A stretch of DNA of 64,000 bases from Capsicum annuum (GCF_002878395.1 NC_061115.1:210200506-210264505), one strand, 5' to 3'; positions 11,271-23,754 are shown, counted from the first letter of the stretch. The notes: generated by a model from the sequence alone, not told the origin. Numbers and translations are program-made.

Positions 11271-13491
11271 TGTAACGCCCCACATTTTTGAGCTAGAAAT
11301 TGAATCATCGTTTATATGTGTGTAGGCTCTAATTCCATGGTTTATGTTTAGATTCATGTGTCATGATCTTTTACCTAGTATATGAAGTGATTATGAGGTG
11401 AAAAGTGTTTATAAAAATCACGTAGAGCAAAGTTGAGCTAAGAATCATTCATTCATTCAAAGTTTGATATTCGATTCTACAAGGGTCTACTTTGAATATA
11501 TATAAATTTTGATACACATAGAATTTTTCATCTCAAGACCCACCAAATTGTAGGTAATTGAATTAGCTTTCCAATGATACCAATTTTGCCAAAATTTGAT
11601 AACCGAGTAAAAAGTTATGACATTTTTTGTGTGAGGCAGTAAGCTGATGCGTGTCGACACGACGCGTCGGCCAGCGCATTACGGAACTGTTTTACTCGTT
11701 AAATCAGTTTTCTAATGGGTCTAGAGGAATTTTTGTTACTTTACCTCACCCAAAATCCGTCTATAACATAATATTTATGCCCCCAAAAATACACTCTATA
11801 ATTTAATTTTCCTCTCAAATCAAAATCCTAACTCATCTCCAAAGATCAAGAACTCATTCCTAAGATCAAGAATTTCAAGAAACAAATCAAGATCCGGGTT
11901 CCATCTTTTAAATCTTATAATCTAAGGTATGTGGGGTTTATCTTAATTACATGGGCATGTTGAAATATTTGAATCTGTTTTAAAGTTTAGCAAACATGAA
12001 TTTATAAAGGGGTTTTGGAATATATGTTTTCAATTATGCATCATGAACATTCTAATTATATCATTGTTTTGGCATTGAGGCCTTTCCCCTTAAATTGGTT
12101 TATACTCATATCTATATATGTATGTTTAAAAAAATTGAGATTGAGATTGAACCGAGAGCATGAATCCATATAAACCCCCTCTTGTTGTTAAGCTGTTTGT
12201 TTTTATGTGCATCATGAATTACCCGATTGCATTTTTGAGAAGTATGACATGAAGGTCCTAAATTTTAGATTATGATTTGATAATGGTTTTGAACTTAAGA
12301 TGGGGAGGATTGTTTGGTGTTAAAAGTTAAGGACATTGCTAAAAGATTTGCATGATTTGTCATAAAATTTCTTGACCACCATATGTTGTTGAAATATTGA
12401 AAAGGGGGAGTTTTCATGCATGTGTTCACATGAGTTTAAAGAAAGAGTCCTTTTGAATTTATTAATTTATATGGAGGTCCCAAACCTCATGTTTTGAATG
12501 AAGAGATTATAATATTCTATGAATTTCTCAGAGATGCGACTTGCAAGTCAATGGTATGACGATATCATATAAATGAATGCCATAACAGAGCAAGAGTTTT
12601 AGACTTGATTTCAGAAAATACATGTTTTAAAGAGATAAAAATGGGCTTAAAGAGAGTTAGGTAGTTTCCCGAAGAAGGCTTGAGTTCAAGAACTCCTAGC
12701 CTGAAATCATGTTTTGCTAATGCGGGTTCATTTCATCCCCTAAAGGAATTATACGTTGGCCTAGTGTCCTGTGGCATATCAAAGACAGAGACTTCAACCC
12801 TTGTGGCAAACTCGGATTGGGGGCTTGACTGCCGAGTCAAGTGTAGATTCCATATAGCTCATGGAATTTTAGAGTTGTAGGGTATACCACCTAGCTCAAA
12901 AGTAAGATAAAGATTGAGTAATGGATTTCAAATAATTGTTCAGAGTCTTTTAAATATGCCCATGTGTTTTTCATATATCTTATATAAAACTATCTATAAA
13001 TTGCTCTCACTTATGTTGAATAAAATTTTTTATTTTGGATTGCTCTGCGTACCAGTACATCTATATTGACCCCCTATATTTTAGGATTCTGAGAGAGTCT
13101 TGGGGTCCCGTTAAGCAGTAGATTGAATTGTCAGAAGTGAAGTGTGCAGTTGGTGAGCCTTCTTTTTCCAGAAGGCCTATTTCTTTTCAGTGACTTGCTA
13201 TTTATTATGGTTTAGGTCTGTTGGGGGCCTTGTCCTAGTTTTAGACAGTTATTTAATTTTTGCATGTATTAGAGATTTTGCAGACAGAAACAGATATTGT
13301 CTAGATGTTGATGGATCTTCTTTCGTATTGATATTCTTAACTTAGAACATGACCATGATTCTGCATTGCTTTGTATTTCCGTATTTTCTTTTGTATGTGA
13401 ATGGTGTATGTGATTGCAAGTTAGAAGGGCTCTTGGGCCTTCATGGTTTGGGATGTCCGTCACGGCTAGGGCCCTGGTTCGGGTTGTGAAA
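11271..13491 (+). mobile_element. LARD-like LTR, copy 2 (shared between two internal regions)
   Basis: It begins TGTAACGCCCC and ends GGTTGTGAAA, where TGTGACA is expected. It is 2221 bp, almost exactly the length of the right-hand LTR once its insertion is removed. A polypurine tract lies immediately before it, and a primer site (TGGTATAAGAGC, 13496-13507) comes just after. It is therefore bounded by internal DNA on both sides, not by host DNA. The conserved U3 core is at 11565-11620 and a CG-rich palindromic block is at 11640-11690. Confidence 0.88.
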
Positions 13492-16005
13492 AACTTGGTA
13501 TAAGAGCACGGTTCATGGTCCTAGGGTGTATGCAAAATCGTGTCTAGTAGAGTCTTGCTTATGGGTGTGTTGTGCACCACACTTATAATTAAGAGGCTAC
13601 CAGGCATTTAAGAGTTTTTTCCCATTCTTTCATACTCTAGTCCATGCTATAGAGTTGTCCATAAGAAAGTTATCCAAATTCATTCCTTTTTCTGATTTCA
13701 TGGGCCATGCCTCACTGTCTAGGCGATACAAGTCTAAAAGTCTAGCTCCCCCAACAATGTGGGTCTCTCTGATTGAGTTATCCATAAAGTTATGAAATAG
13801 CATAAGGACTTTATAGGATTCCATTAGTGCTTCAAGGTGTATTGATTTGAGTGTATGCCTTTATTCTGATAAAATCGTGCCTTTCATCCTAAGATACAAA
13901 GTCTATTCAGTCCTCTTTCAAAAATTTTAATTGCAAATGTCTTCTATAAGGGTAATTATATGTAGCAGAATGTTGGAACTGTATTTCTACCCGAGTAGTA
14001 ATGTATGTTAAAGTGTCGTGACCTATTGATAGCGAGTTGGTCCGGAAGTTCGCGATATGGAATCACAAGGTTAGAAGTCAGAATGAGGGTGACTTTTGTG
14101 TAAATAGAGAGTTTTAGTTGTTTAACCATTTATTGAGGAATGGTTTGCCATTTTATAGTAATGGACTAATGTAATAGCAATAATTATAGATTGTATGGTA
14201 GTCTGTGAAGGAAGTGACTGGATATGATTATTGTTTTCTTAAAATAGAGAATGAGCTCAAAGTGGATAGTTATGGTGGTTATAAAAATCATTTATAAGTG
14301 GTAAGAAGAAAGTGGTAGACTAGTTAATAAGTTGTTGGTAGAAGCTCATTAGTGTTTATTGAATTTTGAACATCATTGTGATGTATGATTGGGTAAGTAA
14401 ACATTATGTTAGGAATTAGAATATGTTGATAAGATTGAAATGGGTTATACTATAAGGTTAAGATCGACTAATCCTATCATGTGAATTTACCCCCTTGAGT
14501 TTTCTTTCCCTAGTAGTTGTATACTAGTACCTCATGTTAGAAGGTATGTAGTGGATGTTGAGTTGTAATGGTGATGTCATGAAGGGGTTATGATTGTCGG
14601 TAGTAGTTAAGTGAAGTGAAATATTTGGGTTGATTTCCAAATTTGATGGACTAGCATAATATGTTGCATGCTTCATCGGTTGTACGTGATTGTTGCTAGA
14701 CTATAAACTTGAACTTTAGATGTAGAATATGGTGGTAAGAATAGTAATTTAAGATTAATGATGTATGTTTTGTGGGAAATGAATTAGTAGGCTTGATGTG
14801 ATTTGTGAAAGAGCCTAGGTTGATAATTTATGGGAAATTTAAGTGGTAATCATGAGGTATATGTGTATATGAGGATTAGTGAGTTGTAGTTTAATCATTA
14901 AGTAGATAAGAACGTGAGTATATAGGAATAAGTTGAACCCCGAGGTAATATGTTGCTAGATAAGGTGTGAAGTGTGTGTCACGAGCACCTAGATTTCATT
15001 CTCAAATCTTGTGGTATGGAGAAGTCTGGGGACTTGATGTATGGCGATATTTAGAGTTGAATTGGAGAAATATGGGTATTCACTGTGCGTATTTGGTATT
15101 GTTTTACAATTTTGTTAAGTTGTAGGTCATGTAATTAGAGGTGTAATGATAGTATTCTAAGGAATTGAAGAAGGAGTGTTAAGTGTTTAGAAGTGTGGGT
15201 GTCTGTGCCTATGAAAATGTTAGTCATAAGTTAATGACTTTAGGAGTTAGAAGATATTACGATTAATGAGAGGAATTTGTGTTCATGTATAAATAGATAC
15301 CTCTTTTTGTGATAAGGAGTGTGGATGCGTGCGCTCATGAGGGTAGAAGTTGTAGAGTGATGGCTATAGAGGCTAGCGAAAGTTAGTAGCATTTACAGAA
15401 AAGCAAGGCCTTCAGGGTAAAGTTCTTCAGGGAGAGTTTAGAGTTTAAGTATGTGGTAATGTCTCTTTTATGTTGAGAGTTGTGGCTATAGATTTTGATG
15501 CGGGAATATGTCTGTAATTCTAGAATTGTAACTTTGATCTAAGAGGGAGATGATGAATTAATGTAGCTCCCGAATGTTCTCAGTGCGGCAAGTTGCGGGA
15601 AGAAACCATGATAAACCTTTTTCTACTCACGCATAATCCTCCTACTTCAATTTAGGAGATTATCCAGCTAATGTCTTACAACATCTGTTCAAGTCATGCC
15701 TATGCCTATAGTTCGAGTTCTCTATGGACTTATGTTTATGGTCTGATCTCCAAATCTAGAAGCAGTTATGTCTCTCAATAATCTAGTCTTTCATGTATTC
15801 AATCCATATGCTATGTTTTTCGTAATCTATGAAAATCTATTCTCTCAGCATGCTTGGTCCTAAGAAAATATATTTTTATGAGTCACCGATTCATTCTATG
15901 TTGGGTTTAGCCAAAGTGATAGAGTTTAAGTAAACTCATGGAAAATTTCAGTTCTTTAAATGGGGAGCAATCGCTTCAAGTGGAAATCTTTATCTTAGTT
16001 GTAAT
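13492..16005 (+). mobile_element. Non-coding internal region of LARD-like element, copy 2 (left part)
   Basis: It starts with the primer binding site and aligns with 4272-5770 over its first 1.5 kb. It then continues through 15000-16005, which has no counterpart in copy 1. No gag, protease, RT or integrase motif is found in any frame; the longest open frames are under 70 codons and inconsistent between copies. Together with 26691-27776 the internal region is about 3.6 kb, which fits a LARD (large non-autonomous LTR derivative). Confidence 0.75.
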
Positions 16006-16122
16006 GTAACACCCCGTAGCATTCTTGACTCAACACCACTCTTGGTTGCATGTATGGAGAGCTGACAACCTAAAAAAAATTTTAATTGTTAAAAGACTTA
16101 GTCACATTTTTGAGCTATTAAC
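16006..16122 (+). repeat. Fragment of another LTR (left piece)
   Basis: It starts TGTAACACCCCGTAGC, an LTR-type start, and is interrupted after 117 bp by the full-length chromovirus. It resumes at 26306. The joined piece is far shorter than any complete LTR here, so it is a truncated LTR or the remnant of a further insertion. Confidence 0.55.
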
Positions 16123-18609
16123 TGTAAGACCCCGCAAAACTTCTAAGCTTAATTTAGTTCTTTAAGCTTGTCAAGGGGTCCAAGACTTAGAAAATTCTAA
16201 CCAAGTTCCCAGACTTAGCCTATTTTGGCCTTCGAAAGTTGGAAATATCATCTCTTCATCTTAATGTCCTTTAATGGCTAGTATTTTCATTTATTCATGA
16301 TCAGGAAGGTCAATAGGTGTTCCCGGACAAGTGTCAAATTTTTTAAAAGACATTTACATCATGTTCGGAGTCCCAAAATAGTGGATCATTACAATCTTGG
16401 GGCGCCGCATTGCCAATCGCATTGGTCATCATTTGTGTAGGCTGCCAGAGCCAAAACTCCTGAGGCTCGACGCGATCTTGGTGCGACGCATCGATTATCG
16501 CATTGCAGCCATCAACGCGCCACGTCGCTTGTAGCGTCAGCACCCAGTTCTTTTTTTTCATTAAATGACCTCATCCTCAAGGGCAAAAGGGTTAATTTCC
16601 CACCCCTATATAAGTCACAGACATGTAATTCAGCCCTATTCACCCAAATTATAGTGGTTTCTCTCTCAAATCCATCAAGAACAAGCTTAGTGTTTTTCAA
16701 TTGAGGATCCAATTTCAAGAATTTCACCATTAGTTTTCAGGAATCCTCCATCCAAGGTATGCATAGTGTTGACTTATGGATTCCTTTCATCCATGAAGTT
16801 CAAGAATCAAGTTTTAAATCATGTATTATGAATATTTTGCTATGGGTTTATTATGTTCATGAGATTTTGATTATATAATTTAAAGGTGGAATCTCTATGT
16901 GTTTTTCATGAAACCACGTTAGTATGCAAGTTGAAATCCATGAATGGAGTTGTTCATAATGTGTAATTTGATGATTACACTTGTACCCTAAATTGTGCAT
17001 GTAAGGTGTTTGATAAAATCCCTAAGAGGATAGAAATTGTGTATTATAGCTCAATTGTAACCCATATGATAAATGCGTGTCTTACCCTTATGTTCAAATG
17101 ACTCCCATGCTGTTGATGTGCAATGTAGATGTTTGTTGAAATGCTCATGATATTAGAGTATGGAATTATGATACTTATTATATGAATTCCTACTATGTAC
17201 AAATTTATGATAACCATGTTCTTCATGAAATCCCTAACTTATTATATTATGGATTCTTGATGTTGGTCATGTATTCAAGAACGTCATGCCTTGTCAGTTT
17301 CCTTCTATCGAGTCCTAGGGGTACTTATACCCGACAACTTAGCTGTGTGCCTAGAGCCAGTGTCATGTTTTCACGAAACTCTCAGTCAAGCTATGGTCAA
17401 TAGAACTCATTTAGTCATGTGACTCAGGAAAGCTCAGTAATTCAATAACCTCAGTAGTATTCCGTCAGTCAATAAAACTCAGTTAACTCAGTCTAGTTTA
17501 GTTTAGTTAATTATGTTCAGTGTCTATTCAGATGGAAGTAGGATTTAGCACTTAGACAATGTAGCCAGCGTAGGTTGAGACATCTAACCTGCCAGTTATG
17601 GTTGATGAGGTGGCTTACCTGCCAGTTGAAGGTTCCCACCATTCTCATTTGAGTACCTACCAGTTGAGGGTCACTCACAGCTTGTCCTTACCGGTGGATT
17701 GGTTTTGACACCCTTCTAATTGGGGTTACAGATTGGACCCTAACTCATCTATATTACTTTATTTGGGGAGTGTCGGTTAGATGACTACTTCCCACAGTTA
17801 TAATTTCAGTCTCAGTCTCAGTAATAGAACTTTGATAGTTCTAAAAATTTCAGCACTGTCAGATACAATCAACTTAGAATAGTACAGAACTTAGCTAGTT
17901 CCATTAGAAGCTAGACTGCCAGTTACAGTCGCTCAGTATCAGTTATCAGTAACTCATGTTATTAGTATTCAGAATCAGTAGTCAGTATTATCACGAATTT
18001 AGTTATAGTCATTTATTCATGCATGTATTCTCACGTTCATGTTGTATAGTCAGTTAGCATTGTTCATGCATTTGAACCCTCTGCATTCAGCATACCTCAT
18101 ATGCATACCAGTACATTCAATCGTACTGACACATTTGCGCTATGGTGTTTTATACCATAGGTTTAGAAGTACGAGCTCTAGAGCATCCTTAGTAGATCAG
18201 ACATTCAGTAGCCAGACTAGCAGTGAGTCCTCATCATTCGAGGATATCATGATTATTTTATTACTTTATTATTTCATTACTTAGTTTATTTCAGTAGTTG
18301 GAGTTAGTTGGGGACATGTCCCATCAACTTCTTATTCAGTCAGTTAGAGGCTTTCGGAATAGATTTAGACTTCAGTATTTTTAGATATTTACTTCAGTTC
18401 TGGTATTGTGATACCACATTATTTGGATATAGTTTTATCAGATGATTTATTCAGTTTTGAACCTTATGGCATATTTTAGTCTACTATTTCTGTATTTTAT
18501 ATGATGTTATGCAGTGCAAAAGTACAGATATCAGTCATGGGTTAGCTTGTGGTCCTTCGGGGTCATGAGCACCATGTAGCATTTCGAATACCAGATTTGG
18601 GGCATTACA
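16123..18609 (+). repeat. 5' LTR of the full-length chromovirus
   Basis: It begins TGTAAGACCCCGC and ends GGGGCATTACA, 2487 bp. A CG-rich block lies at 16385-16530 ahead of a TATA-like motif. An iterated CCTGCCAGTT motif lies at 17588, 17618 and 17656. Confidence 0.92.
16606..16614 (+). promoter_or_regulatory. TATA box of the LTR promoter
   Basis: CTATATAAG within CACCCCTATATAAGTCAC. It is conserved in the 3' LTR at 24228-24236 and lies downstream of the CG-rich U3 block, as expected for the start of R. It is a motif match only; no transcript evidence is available. Confidence 0.6.
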
Positions 18610-18613
18610 AACT

Positions 18614-18625
18614 TGGTATCAGAGC
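18614..18625 (+). other. Primer binding site, initiator-Met tRNA
   Basis: TGGTATCAGAGC, the exact complement of the initiator-Met tRNA 3' end, 4 bases after the 5' LTR. Confidence 0.9.
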
Positions 18626-18829
18626 CTAAGGTTCAATAGTGTCCTAGGAAGTCTGAAAGTCGTATCTAGTAGAGTCTTGTACATGGGTGTGTTGTGCGCC
18701 ACACTTACGTACAAGAGGCTAAAAGATGTTTAGGAACAGTTTCTCATTTTTCAGTATTCATATCGTGCTAGTGAGCATAATATCAAGTTAATCTCTTATT
18801 TTAATCCCTTTATCTTCCATTTACAGAAC

Positions 18830-19870
18830 ATGCCTCCCAAGAAGAGGACTGGAAATCAATCAGCCCTTCAGCCCCAAGATCCTTTAGGAGAATATGTCTC
18901 TCATCAGAGTTTAGAGTTGCATTCACTACTCTTGATCAATTAGTTGTTGCTCAAAATAAATGACCAGTTGTCATTCTAGACAACCCCATGGCCAATTTAG
19001 CTGTAGCCAGGATTCGGGACTCCACCAGAATGAATCCGCCATCCTTTTTTGAGTCTAAGACTGGTAAGGACTCTCAGGAATTCCTTGACCAGGTTTAGAA
19101 GGTTACAGACATCATGGGGGTATCAGCTGTTGAGAGTGTTGAGCTAGCTATATCAGTTGTAGGATGTTGCTCACACATGGTTCAAACAGTAAAAAGCAGA
19201 GAGGGCTATAGATGTAGGGCCCATTGAGTGGGAGGAGTTTGTCACCGCATTCTTAGATAGATTCTTTCCCCAAGAGATAAAAGATGCTAAGGTGTTAGAA
19301 TTTATCAACTTCAGGTAGGGCAACTTGACGGTGAAAGAGTATATTCTCTTAAGTTTACTCAACTAGCCAGATATGCTCCCCATGTAGTGGCAGATAGCAG
19401 GGCCAAGATGAGTAAGTTTGTTTTTGGTGTGAATGATAGTGTGGTCAATGAGTGCAGGTCCGCGATGTTGAATAGTGACATGAATATAGCCAGGCTTATG
19501 CTCAGCAAATAGAAGAGCAAAAGATTAAGATGAGAGAGAAGCAGAATAAGAGAGCAAAGACAGGTAATTTCAACTTTGCTCAGCCTAAGTCAGAGAGAGG
19601 AAACTATTCTCAGTTTCGTCCTAAGTCATCCATTCCAGCTCCTTTTTTAGCCAGTACTCCAACTCCTAAGTTCAGGGATGGTAATAAAGATAGGGTGCAA
19701 GACTCTAAGTCTTAGGGAAGCGTTAGCAATGTCCGAACAAACCTTTTTTGTCAGACTTGTGGAAAACACCATTAGGGTATTTCTAGAGTTGGTAGCGATA
19801 TTTGTTTCGAATATGGCAAGCTAGGCTGAAGAATTAGAGATTATCCTCTGATAGGTTCCCAGAGTCAACA
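18830..19870 (+). pseudogene. gag: gag of the full-length chromovirus, disrupted
   Basis: The ATG at 18830 opens with MPPKKRTGNQSALQPQDPLG, typical of the gag start of this retrotransposon group. The frame is lost near 18909. In another frame the capsid-type segment reads on, with RMNPPSFFESK, SQEFLDQV and WEEFVTAFLDRFFP, but is interrupted by stops (TGA near 18961; TAG or TAA near 19098, 19159, 19189 and 19317). The zinc knuckle near 19750-19860 is decayed: the final stretch reads FEYGKLG, stop, RIRDYP, so cysteine and histidine ligands are missing. Confidence 0.85.
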
Positions 19871-19998
19871 GAATTGATCCTTAGCTCAGTTTAGTTGCCT
19901 AAATCAGCAGGGTGCCACTTCCAGTGCTACTAGTGGGCAACGCCCAAACAAACTTTATGCTCCCCATTCCCAGTAAGATCAGGAAAATTCTCCTGATA

Positions 19999-20440
19999 TG
20001 GTTACTGGTACATTATAGGTCTTTCACATGCATGTTTACACTTTGCTAGATCCAGGAGCTTCCTTTTCTTTCGTTACTCCTTATTTAGCAGTTGATTTTA
20101 GAGTGAGTTCAGAGATTCTAGCAGAGCCCTTCTCAATATCTACCCCTATGGGTAAAACCATCATAGTCTGATGGGTATACAGGAACTGTTCGATTATGAT
20201 ATTTTAAAAGGTTACCTTAGCAGATTTAGTTGAATTAGAGATGACTGATTTTGATGTCATTCTCAACATGGATTGGCTTCATTCCTGCTATGCCACAATC
20301 GACTGCATAAATAGAATTATCCAGTTTCAGTTTTTGAATGAACTCATCATGGAGTGGAGGGGTAATACTTCAGCTTTCAGAGATCAACTTATTTCTTACC
20401 TTCGAGCAAGGAAAATGGTATCTAAGGGCTGTGTCTATCA
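19999..20440 (+). pseudogene. Retroviral-type aspartic protease region, disrupted
   Basis: LLDPGASFSFVTPYLA carries the active-site segment (D-P-G-A in place of the classical D-S/T-G-A, as is usual in this group). [17 protein letters not shown] follows from 20265 and corresponds to the LGMDWL segment. TAG, TGA and TAA stops interrupt the frame near 20017, 20169 and 20204. It lies directly upstream of the RT in the gypsy order. Confidence 0.8.
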
Positions 20441-21110
20441 CCTTGTTCATGTTAAGGACTCTAGTTCTGAAACTCCCAGACTTGAATCGGTCCCAGTTAT
20501 GAATGAATATTCAGATGTCTTTCCTAAAGATCTTCCAGGAATTCCTCCTGAAAGGGAAATAGACTTCGACATTAATCTTCTTCTAGATACTCAGCCTATA
20601 TCTATTCCACCATACAAAATGGTACCAGCAGAACTTAAAAAACTGAAAGAACAGTTGAAGGATCTCCTGGATAAAGGATTCATCAGACCCAATACATCTC
20701 CGTGGGATGCACCAGTCTTATTCATGCGAAAGAAAGATGGTTCTCTCAGAATGTGCATTGATTACCATTATATTAATAAAGTTATGGTCAAGAACAAGTA
20801 TCCACTTCCCAGAATCGATAACTTGTTTGACCAACTTTAGGGTGCCACCTATTTCTCTAAGATAGACCTTAGATCAGGCTATCATCAACTCAGAGTCAGA
20901 GAATATGACATTTCGAAAATAGCCTTCCATACTCGGTATGGTCACTTCAAATTCCTAGTCATGTCGTTTGGTCTTACCAATACCCCAACACCTTTCATGG
21001 ACTTGATGAACCGTGTGTTTAAGTACTTGGACATGTTCTTCATAGTCTTCATAGCTTCAGAATCGTGCTTCAACTCTCAAATATCATCAGTTGTTTACCA
21101 AATTTAGTAA
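20441..21110 (+). pseudogene. Reverse transcriptase, catalytic motif deleted
   Basis: [20 protein letters not shown], then [20 protein letters not shown] and [11 protein letters not shown] are clear RT fingers and palm motifs. A TAG at 20838 follows DNLFDQL, after which the frame resumes with [13 protein letters not shown] and [10 protein letters not shown]. The segment expected to hold the F-I-D-D catalytic motif is gone: FFIVFI jumps straight to a sequence corresponding to about 20 codons further on (near 21054-21065). The enzyme cannot be active. Confidence 0.88.
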
Positions 21111-21999
21111 GTATGAGTTTTGGCTAAGGTTGGAAGTATTCCTTGGTCATATCATTTTCGGTGATGGCATTAGGGTTGATCCTCAAAAGACCAAAGTAGT
21201 AAGAAACTGGCCCAGACCTATCTCTCCATCAGATATCAGGAGTTTCTTGGGTTTGAATGGCTATTACAGATGGTTTGTTGAGGGATTTTCTTTTATTACA
21301 TCCCCTATATCCAGATTGACTCTGAATAAAGTTAAGTTTCAATGGTCAGATCCTTGCGAGAAGAGTTCTCAGGAGTTGAAGACTCGACTCACCTTAGCTC
21401 CGGTTTGGGCTCTTCTAGATAGTTCAGATGGGTTCGTAGTATATTGTGATGCATCCAGAGTAGGTTTGGGTTGTGTCCTCATGCAGCATAGTAAGTTCAT
21501 AAACTACGCCTCCAGACAGCTTAAACCCAATGAGAAGAATTATCTAATTCATGATCTTGAGTTAGCAGCGTTAGTATTTTCCTTAAAGATTTGAAGGTAT
21601 TACTTGCATGGGGTGTATGTAGATGTGTTCATAGATTATAAGAGCCTTCAGTATGTCTTTTCTCAGAAAGATCTCAATCTTTGTCAGAGAAGGTGGTTAG
21701 AGCTCTTGAAAGATTACAATATAAGTGTCCTTTATCATCCAAGCAAGTCCAACATAGTGATAGACGCTCTCAGTAGAATGTCTATGGGTAGTGTTGCTCA
21801 TGTTGAGGACAGTAAGAAAAAGCTAGCTCAGGAAGTCCATCAGCTTGCTAGACTAGGTGTTCTCTTAGTCGATATAGAAGAGGGTGACATATGGGTTCAG
21901 AGTAGTTCAGAATCATCTCTAGTTTTTGAGGTGAAAGAAAAGCAAGATAGAGATCCCAGTCTAGTCAAGTTAAAAGTTAGTCAAAGATCAGAAGATTGA
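21111..21999 (+). pseudogene. RT connection and RNase H region
   Basis: Good runs of open frame remain: [20 protein letters not shown], then [20 protein letters not shown] (RT thumb and connection), then [19 protein letters not shown] (RNase H strand with its Asp). A TGA at 21592, in place of the usual Trp after FSLKI, splits it from HGVYVDVFIDYKSLQYVFSQ and SKSNIVIDALSRMS, the end of RNase H. Confidence 0.85.
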
Positions 22000-23125
22000 G
22001 GTTTTCTCCCAAGGGGGATATAATGTTTTGCATTGTCAGGGCCGTTTGTGTGTTCCAGGTGTAGATGAATTAAGGCAACGAATTCTTGTAAAAACGCATG
22101 GTGTGCGCTACTCTATTCATCCAGGGGCCATAAAAATATACCGCAACTTATGGGAGATCTATTGGTAAAATGGGATGAAGAGAGATGTTGTAGAGTTTGT
22201 GGCCAAGTGCTCAACATATCAGCAGGTTAAGATAGAGCATCAGAAACCCAGTGGGTCCATACAAGAGTTCAATATTCCTACTTGGAAATGGGAAAAAGTG
22301 AATATAGACTTTGTGAAAGGTTTGCCTCGTACTCATCATTAGCATGATTCAGTTTGGGTCATTATAGAAAGGATGATCATATCAGCTCATTTTCTTCCAG
22401 TCCATACCTCTTATTCAGCTGAGGATTATGCCAAACTCTACGTTAGGGAGTTATTTAGATTGCACAGTGTTCCATTATCTATTATCTCAAACATGGGTAC
22501 CCAGTTCATCTCTCATTTTTGGAAAGCATTCTAAAAGGGTCTTGGTACCCAAGTTCATCTCAGTATAGCCTTCCATCCTCAGAAAGATGGTCAAGCAGAA
22601 AGGACCATTCAGACTTTAGAAGCTATGCTAAGGGCGCGTACAATTGATTTCAAGGGTAGTTGGGATGACCACTTGCCTTTGATTGAGTTTACATAAAACA
22701 ATAGCTATCATTCCAGTATTTGGATGGCTCCATTCAAAGCTCTCTAGGGTAGGATATGCAGATCTCCAATTGGTTGGTTTGAAGCTAGTGAGGCCTCAGT
22801 TATAGGGCCTGACTTAGTATTTGATGCCTTAGAAAAAGTCTAGTTGATAAGAGAAAGACTCTGGGCTGCCCAGAGCCGACAGAAGTCTTATGCGGATATG
22901 CACAAAAAGGATCTTGAGTTTGAGATTTGTGATTATGTTTATCTAAATATCTCTCCCATGAAAGAAGTGAAGAAATTTAGCAAGAAGAGAAAGCTCAGTC
23001 ACTGATATGTCGGTCCCTTTAAGATTCTCAGTCGATTTGGCAAAGTGGCTTATGAGCTCAAATTGCCTTTAGATCTCACCTCAGTTCATCTAGTCTTCCA
23101 TGTCTCTTTGCTCAAGAAGTTCATA
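22000..23125 (+). pseudogene. Integrase, disrupted and with active-site losses
   Basis: The zinc-binding N-terminus reads YSIHPGAIKIYRNLWEIYW, stop, then AKCSTYQQ, so the last Cys of HHCC is Tyr. In the core, the first Asp region reads VIIERMIISAHF (Asp lost) and the second reads SIISNMGTQF (Asp to Asn). The Glu of AERTIQTLE is kept. Stops lie near 22166, 22340, 22532 and 22694. The C-terminal SH3-like segment VAYELKLPLDLTSVHLVFHV is retained. Confidence 0.85.
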
Positions 23126-23380
23126 GGTGACCCAGCAGTTGTAGTCCCTATTCGGATCATAGATGTTCAGAATAACCTCTCTTATGAAGAGATTCCAGTT
23201 GAAATTCTTGACTATCAGACTCATAGACTGAGGAACAAAAAAGTCCCTCTAGTCAAAGTTCTTTGGCAAAATCAGTCCATTAAGGGAGATACTTGAGAAG
23301 AAGAAGCAGACATACAAACCAAGTACCCTTACCTCTTCTCCGCTAACTCAGATTTAGCTCAAGGTAATAATTCTCCTTAA
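23126..23380 (+). pseudogene. Chromodomain at the pol C-terminus
   Basis: LSYEEIPVEILDYQTHRLRN followed by KVPLVKVLWQNQSIKGDT is the chromodomain that defines chromoviruses and is thought to direct integration to heterochromatin. The tryptophan expected after GDT is a stop (TGA near 23294), before EEEADIQTKYPYLFS. Only a short non-coding leader separates it from the polypurine tract. Confidence 0.85.
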
Positions 23381-23740
23381 GCTTTTAAGTTTCATGTTTA
23401 GATTTTAGTTACAACTTAGTATCCATTTCATGTTCAGAATTCAATTATAAACTTGGTACTAAATACCATTGCATATTCAGTCATGCATTTATGTATCAGT
23501 TCAGTCATATAATCATGCATCAGATATGCATTCTCATTGTGAGAAACTCAGTTCATTAGAATACTCAGTCATGCATTTATGAAATAGATACACTTGCATC
23601 AGATATGTATGCTCAGTATGGTGTATTCATTTATCAGTCTTGTCAGTCATGGAATCATGTTTCAGTTACTCATATTTAGTATTTACGTCAGTTTATCTCT
23701 TCTCCCTTCTTATTCAGTCTCATTCGAGGACGAATGTTCT

Positions 23741-23752
23741 CAAGGGGGAGAT
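23741..23752 (+). other. Polypurine tract of the full-length chromovirus
   Basis: CAAGGGGGAGAT lies just before the 3' LTR. It is the plus-strand priming site. Confidence 0.8.
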
Positions 23753-23754
23753 AT

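Noticed and set aside
16343..16730. Two overlapping 72-codon minus-strand frames in the 5' LTR
   Set aside because: They lie in U3 and the TATA region, are broken in the 3' LTR, and show no domain.
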